Assembly: GCA_033296885.1 (NCBI GenBank)
Contig: MU863910.1
Coordinates: 186,001 to 250,000 of the forward strand
From: Triangularia verruculosa
Taxonomy: Eukaryota; Ascomycota; Sordariomycetes; Sordariales; Podosporaceae
Direction of reading: 5' to 3'
Length of the DNA stretch: 64,000 bases
A program made the translations under genes and the position numbers. A model generated the notes under the pieces. It was not told where the DNA came from. It ran no database searches and worked only from the letters and a program-made list of their open reading frames with translations. Every line of letters starts with the position of its first letter. Position 1 is the stretch's first letter. This document shows positions 1-10,100 of the stretch, piece by piece.

Positions 1-905
1 CGCACTCGACTATCCTCGGCTTCAGTTGGTACTGTTGTTGAAGAAAGCCAAAAAGGTGGGAGATGGCCGTGGTGATGGACTCTGTGGTTCTGTCCTTAGG
101 GTAATAGTCCAAGATTAGGCCAGACCACCTGTCTGTGGCTAGGAGTAGGTATCTGTATCCCTTGAGACCTTCCTCGAAGTCATGGAAGTCGATTGCAAGC
201 CGTAGACCAGGGCCTTCGTTGTGCTCTCTCGGCCTTCGTTGGATTTGCCGCTTGACCTTCGATACTCCGCATGCATCGCACTGTACAGTGGTAGGCCCCT
301 TGATTCGAACTCCTTGCGTGTGATGGATGAGTTGTTCTAGTGCCTGGGGGCCAGGGTGGCCAAGCCGTAGGTGCCAGAGGTTGGCAATGGCTTTATTTAG
401 TGGCTTCTGGGTGTAGGTGTTGAATCGATTGCGCCGGGTGCAGAAAAAGGCTGCGTTGGAGAAAGTGGATGGTAGGTCTTCCAAAACATACTGGCCGTAT
501 CGATCCGTCAGATAGCAAAGGATAGAATTATTGGCCTTCCGAACACAGTTATTGCCAGGACTGTTATCCCACCACAAACCTTGTTTTCGTAACTGCCGTA
601 GAGATACAAGGTTGCAAGCAAATCCGGGGCAGTAGGCCACATTCCGAAGCCGTAGAAAGTGTTATTGTTTTCGCTACCGTGGCCACCTCTATTGTAGTGG
701 CCCCCGAATCTGGATATCCACATCTCCGTACCCTTGAATTTGAACTGGGTGTTCGCCGGCCCAGAGGAAATCGCCGGCTGGAGCCTTGATGTAATTGACA
801 AATCTAGATATATGATTAAAGACATGGATTGTGGTCCCAGAATCAAGGATAGCAGAATTTTTCAAAGGGTACTCAGCTATGTAGAAAGCTCCTTTTGATG
901 TAACA
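1..905 (-). pseudogene. Broken copia pol fragment: protease, pre-integrase, integrase start
   Basis: The minus-strand translation shows a retropepsin-like segment with active site LDSGTTIHVFN near 800-835, then a glycine-rich stretch ended by an in-frame TAG at 689-691. In a shifted frame the sequence resumes with a cysteine-containing segment, then LWHLRLGHPG near 340-375 (pre-integrase), a CDAC cysteine pair and the integrase start around an LAIDFHDF segment. The break at 689-691 and the frame change next to it mean one polyprotein cannot be made. The fragment continues off the left edge. Confidence 0.8.
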
Positions 906-979
906 AAGCTGCCAGGGCAACGGCCGACATTCTGGCCTAGTCAATTTGACTTCTTTTTCTTCAGATTTTCTACTTTCTT

Positions 980-2068
980 TTAAAGATCTAGATCTAAGAG
1001 GGCCTCTTTCACCCTCATCCGAACGTACTCCCTTTCAACAAAGCCTTCAAAGGCTAGTTTAGGGAAAGCGTAGAAGCATTTTTCCAGATGGTAGAACTGG
1101 CCACAACAGGGGCATATGGTTATAGGTCTTTTGCCCTCTAGGGAGTTGGCTATGCGCAAGGCTTTTCGCTTCTTTCTGAGTCTTTCGCCGTTCTTCGACC
1201 CAGAGCCACGCTGTCGTTTTCGGCCATTATTTTGTTCCCCCCCATCACTACCAGGTTCGACTTTGCTATCAAGAGCGTCCTCCTGATTGGCATCTTTGGC
1301 TTCTTTACCTGCAAAGGAGGGGCCGAACGAGCCTTTTACTATCCGGCTGCCAACCAGTATGCGGGCCTTCGTCGATTGCCGCACCTCCTCCCGAAAGTCG
1401 TTGGCTACCATTCGGTAGGTCAAGGTTAACTGCGATGCTTTGGATAGTTTGTAAGATGTAACCTAGTGGCCGAGAACTGGCTTCACTGCATCTAGAAAAT
1501 CGTAGAGCCACGTCTTTGTGTGTAGGGCCTCAGGGACCCCTTTCCGCTGTGCTGTAGCTATGGCTTACTCCCAGGATTCAGACCGTTTGATTAGGTCTCT
1601 GGGGGCTCGGAGGAGTGGCTTTATAGCCAATCGGTAGGCTTCTCGAGCGTTGCGTAGAGCTTCTTCGTTACTGACTCCCGCTTATACTTTTAGGGCCGAA
1701 TACTATTGCGTAACTGGCTTGATCGGATCATAGGATGTAAGTTGAAAGTGTGGGCTAATGGTCTTTAACATCTACTGCTTCAGTTACTTGACGGTTTCGA
1801 ATTATTAGCTGTACTCCTTTTTATTAGCTTAGTAAATCGTCTAATCTATCTGGTAAGTGCGGAAGCCATCGGCTGTTAAGTCTGCAGTGGTGATCGGAGG
1901 GTTGGTTTGGCTAGCCTCATCGTCGCCGGCCACAGATTCCGTACTCCCCCTGGCTGTAATAGTCGATTGACTAGGGGTCTTGTGCTTGTGGTGTGCAGGA
2001 TCTGGAGCCACAGGTTCATTGAGAAAAGGGGTAAGTCCTTGAATTTGACTCCATAGGCCTCCGGCCAC
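980..2068 (-). pseudogene. Broken copia gag with zinc knuckle
   Basis: An open frame from about 1423 to 980 (minus) ends in a lysine/arginine-rich stretch followed by the zinc-knuckle-like motif CPCCGQFYHLEKC (spacing C-x2-C-x4-H-x3-C) and an FPKLAFEGF tail, as in the C-terminal part of fungal copia Gag proteins. Upstream, 1841-2068 encodes an acidic, threonine-rich segment that looks like a Gag N-terminus, but the sequence between 1425 and 1840 is full of stops. This is a decayed Gag rather than a host gene. Confidence 0.7.
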
Positions 2069-2650
2069 GGCCTGGGCTTGGAACTGCAGGTTCCACGACT
2101 CCCAGTCTTCGGAGCTGGCCAGAAAAACAGTCTTTTCGTTGTTTGTGTTTATTGTGTTGGGTTTGGTGGACTGAAATTGAATCCAAGAGTGCGAGTCGAA
2201 TATACTTCTTGTTGGGGTTGGCTGACTAATCGGCGCGCAGGCGATGCGATGAGCGGATGAGACTCTTAATTGTCAGAAGTACGATGCACTCTTGTGACGG
2301 TGGATATGATGGGGGTTACAACTGTGTGATTGTATTGCTTGTGCTCCTTCCTCCTGTTCCTTCAAAGCCAGAAAACCTCCATTATATCTATACATGGTGG
2401 CAACGTTGGTGGCAAATAGTACCATGTCCAGCTGACCTGGTTACGTCAGTTCAGCTCCCCTGAGCTCCATTCAGCTTGGTTGACCAGAACCCCTTTCTGC
2501 CTGACATGTTCTCGGCTGGGACGGAGCGTCTGAGCTTTCTGGTACTTTCGGACTTCTTTCTCAGTCAACCTTCGTCTTTCGGCGTAAAGGTTCCTACGGC
2601 GCGTGATTGAGTCCGTGTCTCGCCGTCCCCGCAGAGCTGCAAGCTCGTTC
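2069..2650. other. Gene-free stretch beside the retrotransposon
   Basis: The 580 bases of mixed composition contain no frame with recognisable protein features. They lie where the 5' LTR and leader of the minus-strand copia element would be expected, but no direct-repeat partner is present in the window to prove an LTR. Confidence 0.5.
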
Positions 2651-4200
2651 TCTATTTTGGAAAACTCAGAGCTATTTTAAAACTCTTCTTGCTTCTCTGC
2701 TAGGAGGGATTGCTATAGTTATGGGTTACGCGTAAGTATTAAGCCGCAGAAGAGATCGTTAGCGATACTGCGCATATCAAGGCCGAAATAGCTGCCCTAT
2801 CTATCTATACCGCTATTATTAGGCTAATAATAGTTGTTATACATATTAGGGTTTTTCTGGCCGGCATACTTCATTCTCTGGGCAACGATATATAACTTAT
2901 CTATGCAAAAGGGTTAGCACATCGGACTGGGAAGAGGACCTCCGTATATATACCAATCCAGTATAGTCCCTTAGCTCTAAAGTCGTGAATTGTGGGCGGA
3001 CGTAGATACCTAGTACGGAAATCCGGGAGCCTAAGGCGCTTGCTGAATGCAATTGCCGTTTTTATCTTTCCCGGCGTACCTTTTACGGATATACTTTTGA
3101 AGAAGGGTAAATTAAGGATACTTTCCTTCTACTATAAATAGATTATCTCTCCTTCTAATGGTTATATATCGAGTAGATCTTCTGTAGTTTCGTAATCCTT
3201 AAAAGCCTTTATAATAATGAGAATGGTTAATATCGGAAGTATAGGGTTATAGATAAGTAGCATCTATCTTAGTCCTTTATATAACAAGTGCTTAGGCCTA
3301 TAGAAGTTAATTTAAAAGGATCGTTTCCGTTAACGATACCGGGTAATTAGTCTTTTACCTTTTATTAAAGGAATCCGTTATACTCTTTATATTTCAAATT
3401 AACTAAACGGTAAACTCTACGTTACTATATTCGTTAAAAAAGACTTTAAAAGTTATATTTTAAAGTATTTCTTCGTTAACTTATAAGATTATACGGTAAT
3501 ATAGATACTCGATAATACTTACCCTATAATATAAACTACAACCGGATCCCGCTCGGTAAATAAACTCGATATATTCGCCGACATATATAAAGAAATATAT
3601 AATAATAAGTAAATCCGCTTAATCGTATATCCTTATCGCTAACTTATTATATATTACTTAATCGTTCCCTTATAATTACCTTCTTAAATAAATAAAGTAG
3701 TTTTTAATATTAAATCTTTTTAACCGCTTATTTTTTACTATCTCTTTACCCTTTATTTTAAATATCTTAGATAATTCGTATTTAATAAACTATTATTAAA
3801 TTAATTAGCTTAAGTTAATCGATTAAAGAAATAATATATATATATATATATTTCTAACTAAGAGTATAATATTTAAGGTAATAGTATTATTTTTACGACG
3901 TTAACTTATTATAAATTATTTTTAATATATTATAATAGTTCCTTCCGCTAAATTTAAATTATCTTTTATATTATTAATATTAAATATAATATCTTTTATA
4001 AAGTTCTTTAAAGTTTTAAGGTCGTAAAGGCTTATATCGGGGTAGTCTTCGGTATATTTAAAACGGATATTAAAAGCGGATAATTAATAGGAGTTTAAGG
4101 ACCTTATTAATTCTATAGATTAACTATACGCTAGTAACCTTTTATAACTTTATTCGTAATCTTTTTATAAACTATAGAGCCGTTTATTCCCTCCGTGCAA
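2650..4200. repeat. AT-rich, probably RIP-mutated gene-free block
   Basis: Composition drops abruptly to long runs of A and T with many TA dinucleotides (for example TATATATATATAT around 3835-3850) and almost no open frames. The flanking DNA is of ordinary, roughly balanced composition. In Pezizomycotina such islands next to transposons usually result from repeat-induced point mutation (C to T on repeated DNA). The original repeat is no longer recognisable by eye. Confidence 0.7.
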
Positions 4201-4437
4201 TTTTCTAAGCCCTTATCTTTTCCCCGGCGAAAGAACTCTTAAAGGCTCTTCTTTCTCGGCATTGTAGAAGGCACAGTAAAGAGCTAGTAAAGCGAAAATG
4301 TAAGGCCGATAACGATGAAGTGTGTAAAGAAAGGTTTTACGGTAGTGATATACGGGGTAGTAAGGATACGGGGGGATGGGAGAGAAGAGTCGTGCGGTAG
4401 GACGGATGGAATGGCCTCTTTATGTAGCCAGAACTGG

Positions 4438-4675
4438 AAGAAGAAAAGTCGCGCAATAGGCAGGTAGGGAGTGACGGATTTTATCATGTCAAAATGGCTA
4501 CCACGACCCACAGTCCCTTAAAACGGAGAGCAAATACGCTGGCGAGCCCATTTCTTAAGAAGAAAAGTCGCGCAGTAGGCAGGTAGGGAGTGACGGATTT
4601 TATCATGTCAAAATGGCTACTACGGCACAGAGTCCCCTAAAACGGAGAGTAAATACGCTGGCAAGCCCATTTCTT
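4438..4675. repeat. Tandem duplication, two 119-bp copies
   Basis: Bases 4438-4556 and 4557-4675 are near-identical direct copies, both starting AAGAAGAAAAGTCGCGCA and ending GCCCATTTCTT. Most differences are transitions (C/T at AGTCCCTTAA versus AGTCCCCTAA and at GAGCAAAT versus GAGTAAAT; A/G at GGCGAG versus GGCAAG). A third, partial and more diverged copy of the first 30 bases lies at about 4381-4410. No protein is encoded. Confidence 0.85.
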
Positions 4676-4770
4676 GGTCCCCGTTTTGGTGGAGGATTCG
4701 TCCCTGTAGGAGAGGGAGGCTCCAAACTTGGATATGAGGGCGTCGCGTAAAGTTGTCGTTTTTGGAGAAT

Positions 4771-4850
4771 GGCGAGCGTAGGGTGAGCGAGGGTGAGCGG
4801 TGGTGAGCTAAAGGTGAGCCGAAGGTGAGCCGAAGGTGAAGCGAGCCTGA
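4771..4850. repeat. Imperfect GGTGAGC tandem array (10-11 bp period)
   Basis: Seven imperfect units (GGCGAGCGTA, GGGTGAGCGA, GGGTGAGCGG, TGGTGAGCTA, AAGGTGAGCC, GAAGGTGAGC and a decayed last unit) run head to tail. Units are adjacent without spacers, so this is a minisatellite. Confidence 0.75.
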
Positions 4851-5111
4851 TTCTGGGCTAACTATTTTCGAACGAGACAGAAATCTTTTTAGAGACCGAC
4901 TACCTAGGTAGTTAAACTCGCTCATATCCGAAACTTAAAACTGGAAACCCAAAAACCTCAAACTCTAACACCATAACACTGCCGGCCCCAAGTACGAAGA
5001 TCTTCCGCCAAGCTTGACTTTTCTGTTCTGATCACATCGTTTACCGTCGCCTTTCCCCCTTTTCAAGACCCGCCACTTCAACACGCCACCAAATCATGGT
5101 GATGCCCTCAC

Positions 5112-7140
5112 TCATACAGCAGCCCTCACTCTTTGCCCCTTTGGCTTGGGCTTAATCATAAACTTTTTTGCCATCCTCACGATGTTTACCACCTTCGCAA
5201 ACGAGTTGTCCTCCTGATGAACACTCGGCACCGTCAAAATGCTGGCCCTGTCACCTTGGCGATCAACAGGGGCGCTTGTTCTTGCATCACTAGTGCCTGA
5301 GGTTGTGGCAGACAGAGACGCAATAACCGCCATGTGCCCACGCAATGTGGGATGATCAATCAGATCCTCCAATCTAGGATCCGGCAAGCCCTTTTGCTCT
5401 AACAGCAAGGCCACCTGTGCGAGATCAACAATATCTCCGCCGAGGGCAAAGAATGATGTTTCCATGGCAATCATGTTGTCCTCCGTTGGCAGACTCAATA
5501 CTTGAAGCCAAGCCTTCTTCACAACAGAAGACAGTTCGCCCAGCTGGCTTTCCTTGAGGTGCCGGAGATGGGAAGTGGTGAAGCTGTTCTCGCCCTTCTC
5601 TATGCGGTGCAGAGGGAGCTCGTTGAACGGCAGCTGATGACCGGCGTTCACAATCTCAGCGTGTGTCCGCAGCCTCGTCTCGGGATTGGAAGCGAATAAC
5701 TCAGCGGCGTTGCACAGCATCTCCAAAGCTCGTTCTGCAAACTGGCGAGGAATTGGGCCATCCTCGGCAAAGCTGAGCATCATCTCGTACATGTCCGGCC
5801 CATCTCTTTCTGCCCGTTGAGAGAAAACGGAAAGATCAGAAAAGTCTTCATCAGCACCGGCTGCACATCCCACGCGGTATTCCACATCACCAAGTCGCAC
5901 CTGTGTGCTTTGATCAACATTCTGGTGCTGAACAGTGGTGGTGAAGTAAGTCCAGCGTGACCAGCTAGTGCAGTGACGCACAATTTCACGGAATCCCAGG
6001 ACCTCATGGGGCATATTGGCAACCTGCTGTTCCTGAACCTGATCGAGGATCTCCCTTGCCGTGCGACCAGAATCACCAAACCTCACACGTACCGGGAGTA
6101 AATTGAGGCAAGGGCCAATCATGCTCTCAACGCCATGGACAGATGCATTGCGGCCACTGACGGTGTGACCAAATACCACATCGACGTTAGCTGAGGCTTG
6201 CGCCAACACATAGGCCCAGGCGGCTTTGACGATTGTCGCAGTAGTAACGCGTCCTGAATCCACAGGAGGCAGATGTACAACCTTCTTGAGGCAGGCGGTG
6301 GCCCCCGCGGCGGCCCTCCGGTAGTTCGGGCCTGTCCGACGCACAATTTCGGTCATTGACGAGCCGTGGAGGAGCATCTTCCAGTGTTGGTAATGTTTCG
6401 AGGTCAGAGTACCAGCAGAAGCACGTAAATAGTTGGCAAATGATGGCGGACGATCGACCAAATCGCCACGATACTCGGCGATAAGTGCGTCCAGGATTTT
6501 CGGGAAGCACACACCATCATACTGGGCGTGGGAAATTCGCAGGAGGATTCTGTGGCGAGTGCTTTGGCGACAGCGCAGAATCGTAAACTGTACAAACTGC
6601 TCGCCAAGGCGTGGTGTGGTCTCACCGTCAACATCGAGCTCTGCATCAAAGCGGCCGCGTTTTTGCATCTCGCGCGTGACAGTGTCCAGCTGAGTTTCAT
6701 TATCAACCTCCATGACGTGGAACGCGGGTCGAACGGTCCGCAAGACCACCTGTAGGAAACGGCCTCCCGTGGGCACGAAAACGGTGCGCAAAATGTCGAG
6801 CGACTGCACGAGACGGAAACATGCGCGCTTGAGTCGAACCAGATTGACAAGACCATCGCCGTCCAAGTAGAAGTAGTTGAGCATCCAGCGCGACTTGAGA
6901 AGTGCGCCGGCGACTACCAGCGACTGGAAGTCTGTGGCAGGGAGAACATCTGATAGGCCGCCTCTGAAGACGCCAGTTTGAGGCACGATGTTGGTCTGCA
7001 GGAAGGCATCAACGTTGGATGCTGCCAAGAGAGAAAACCGTTCATATTCGTCAGAATCCCGCAGCTGCGAACTCTGCATGTCGGCAGGCCCACCAGCCTT
7101 GCTTGCAGTGGATGCATCTGAGGCGTACGTGTCGGGGGCG
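5112..7140 (-). other. NRPS C-terminus: condensation domain C7 and degenerate T7
   Basis: C7 carries SHAQYDG near 6505-6534, a form I associate with terminal C domains of fungal siderophore synthetases and NRPS4-type enzymes; it is the likely release or macrocyclisation domain. It is followed by a carrier-like fold reading ALGGDIVDLAQVA near 5420-5452, where the phosphopantetheine serine of GGDS is an isoleucine (codon ATT). The last 60 residues end in a lysine-rich tail. Confidence 0.82.
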
Positions 7141-10100
7141 CTTGCGCTTGCCGCCATGTCGTCCAAGCGAGGATTGCGGAAAACATCGGCCACAGTGATG
7201 GCGAGGCCGTGGTCCTTGGCTTCACCAACCAGCTTCATGGCCGTGATGCTGTCGCCACCAAGCTCAAAAAAGCTGTCTTGTCCGCTGATGGATTCTTGTG
7301 GAAGGTCGAGCAAAGCACTCCATAATGCTAGCAATGTTGTCTTGTGTGAAGCATCGGGCGGCCCTTGAGATGGAACAGTTTGGAAAGAGTCCGCACTTGA
7401 AGATGACCGTGGGCTTTCGGGGATGATCTCGGGCTCTGTGTCTTTGACAGCAGAGCGGCTAGTCAACGCAAAGCCTAAGGCTGTGACGGACTTGGTATGA
7501 TGGATGAGGAATTCGTCAAGAACGTTAGTCATCCTGCGTGCCATCTCCTCGGCCTGGTCATCCGCGATATGGTCTGTCCAGTAGCGAAAGACCACCCCCT
7601 CGTTGTTTCTCGATGTGTCTACGTTGACCGTGATGGCGTACTGTTGATGCCAATGTTAGTAGAGCCCAAGTAGTCCCGCAATAAATTCCACTTGAACATA
7701 CCTCGCTTGGATCGTGCGCCTTTTCCATCTCAAACCCAATTCCACCGCCCCGTCCCCAATCCTCTCCATTTCCGTGGTTTTGTGTCGAGATAGAAGTGTT
7801 GTACAACGGCTTCCCAGCCAAGCCCAGCTCGTGCTGGACACGGGCGAGAGAGCAACGCTGGAACGATACGCTCTGCAAGTGCTGATCTTGTGTTGCACGG
7901 AACAAGTCGTCAAGTCTTTGCCTTTCCGTGAAATGAATGCGACAACAAAGCATATTAATAAGTGTCCCAACAGTTCTGTCGATGCCGTCAACCGGGGCAT
8001 CACGGTCTGCTGTCAAATAGCCAAAGCAGACATCATCACTACCAGTATAGTTGCGCAAAACGACAGCCCAGGCGGTGTGGATGATGTTGGCGAGAGTGAC
8101 TCGTGTGTACTCGGACAGCTGGCGCAGCTCTGCAAACCGCCCAAACGGCAGTGGCAGGGAGCCAAGTCTCCTCTTGGTGGTGCAGTCACCCGCGGTATCG
8201 AGATTGAGCTTCGGGAAATAGCAGGGTCGGATGCCACTCAGATAGGTCATCCAGTACTCCGTATCGGCGCCGGTGGGCAAACTTTGAATGTACCGAACAT
8301 AGTTGCTGAAGAGAGGGCCGGCTCGGAGGTCAAGAGAGTCTGTGTATGCAGACGAGAGCTCTTGAAGAATGATTGCAAGAGACCCACCGTCCACGGCGGC
8401 GTGGTTGATCTCTAGCTTGACGAGAATTCGGCCGCTTGTAGTTGTGCAGACCGTCAGTTGGTGAGGAAGCTGGGGCTGGCGTTTGGACTTTCGGAGTTTG
8501 GCAGACGCGTGAATGGTCACTTGGTTGAGGCGGTCCAGCGCTTCTTCATCAGTGCTCCTCAGCAACACCGCGCCCGAGTCTGCGCGTTTGAGCACCACCT
8601 GATCAAAGACAGCACCTCGTCTGCTACTTTCCACAAACAACGTTCTCAAAGCCGCGTGGCGGTCAACAATTCTTTGCCACCCACGAAGAATCTTGTGGGC
8701 ATCCGAGCGGTGACGATTGTCGGCGTGTTTGACGTTGTAGATGCCGTGGAAAAAGTAAGCGCTCGCATCGCGTATTTGCCTAATCAGCATACCCTCTTGG
8801 ACAGGTGTACAAGGATAAACATCCTCGATATCAGAGCCAGAATCAACTCCCAGACGTGGAAGTTCCACCTGACTGAGCTTCTGAAGGTTGCTATATGTCA
8901 AGGGACGCAAGAGTGGGAAGTCGCTCAAGGTTGGTTCTGCTGGCTGTTGAACGAGGGAAGCGACCATTTTCTGGAGGGTCTGTTCGCAGAGGCCAATCCA
9001 GCGCTGAATGTCGTCGAGTCGCTGGAAGCACCTGTCATAAACAAAACTGAAATGCAGTGTGTCGTTGATGATAATGACGGAAATTTCGAACAGGGCGAGC
9101 CTCTGAGTTTTGGGTCCCACATCAGCTATCAGCCCTTCTTTGTCTGTGAGCTCGACTGCCTTGATGATCCTGTCGCTTGAATCATCAGCACTCCCCACGC
9201 CAGCTCCGAGATAATTGAACAGAATCTCCATTGGGGTCGATGTGTCTCTCTTGGTGACGGGACTCAGCCACTTGTGAGCAAAGTAGGATCCGCCATTCTC
9301 AGGGATACTGCGTCGGATATCCTTTGCTCTGCGCACGGCATCCATCTCATCATTGCCGCCAGGAAGAACCAGTGGACAGATGGATGTAAACCAGCCAACT
9401 GTTTGGGTCAGGTCCACTTGGGCATCGGAGGCCTGATCACGCCCATGGTTTTCAGTGTAAATTGTAGGAATGTCCCGGTCCTTGAAGATCTTGGAGAATG
9501 CATGGACAATAGCCGCCATGAACACCTCCACTGGCTCTGTCCTGAAAGCCTTGTGGCACTCCGTCAACGCCAGTTTGGTGGTCCTCTCATCCAGCGAAAA
9601 TGATTTGGTCTCCGTGGTGCCATAAGTAACGGTCTCAGGCGCACCCCAGTAGGCTGCGTTGACTGGTGTTTCTTTGAAGAGTAGACGAGAATCCTCGTCG
9701 GATGATGCTGCATTGGTAGCTTGAAGAATGCACCACTCTTGGAAAGCAAGGGGTTCGTCTTGCGGCAAAGAACCCGTCTCCAAGAAATGGCCAAGGTCCC
9801 GGACGATGATGCGCCACGAGACCATGTCAACACACAAATGGTGGGCGATCATGGAAATGATGCTTTGGTTTTCAGCGCTGGCGTCAAAAACGTCCACTCG
9901 GAAAACAGGACCCTGTTCAATGTCCAAACCGCTTTGACCCGTGGAGACAATGCTTGGAATATCACGACGCGAGTCGACACAGTGGTGGAGGAAGCAGTAT
10001 GTCGAGGTTTCCATCTGGTGTTTTGTTAGCATTCAGCGTCAGGCCCAGCAAGACGAGCGGAAAATAAAATACCTTTTGGACCTGCTGCGTCCACGGACCG

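Larger units (their letters stand above)
1..2068 (-). mobile_element. Degenerate Ty1/copia LTR retrotransposon (5' gag-protease-integrase part), truncated by window edge
   Basis: Read on the minus strand the stretch carries, in order, a gag-like N-terminal segment, a CCHC-type zinc knuckle, an aspartic protease with the active-site triad DSGT, a pre-integrase block with the copia hallmark LWHLRLGHPG and the beginning of an integrase core. That order (gag, protease, integrase before reverse transcriptase) is the Ty1/copia order as opposed to gypsy. Reverse transcriptase and RNase H would lie to the left of base 1. The coding sequence is interrupted by stops and frame changes, so the copy is dead. 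No LTR could be delimited; the 5' LTR should lie above 2068 but has no clear boundary there. Confidence 0.85.

Noticed and set aside
2069..2650. Possible 5' LTR of the copia element
   Set aside because: No second LTR copy lies in the window and no clear TG...CA boundaries or primer-binding site could be established.
4771..4850. Repeat array considered as a CRISPR
   Set aside because: Units of 10-11 bp abut without spacers in a eukaryotic genome; it is a minisatellite.
5502..9180. Several plus-strand open frames opposite the NRPS (for example 7714-8415 and 8458-9180, up to 240 residues)
   Set aside because: They are antisense shadows of a highly conserved NRPS frame, show no protein family features and have no splice or start context of their own.
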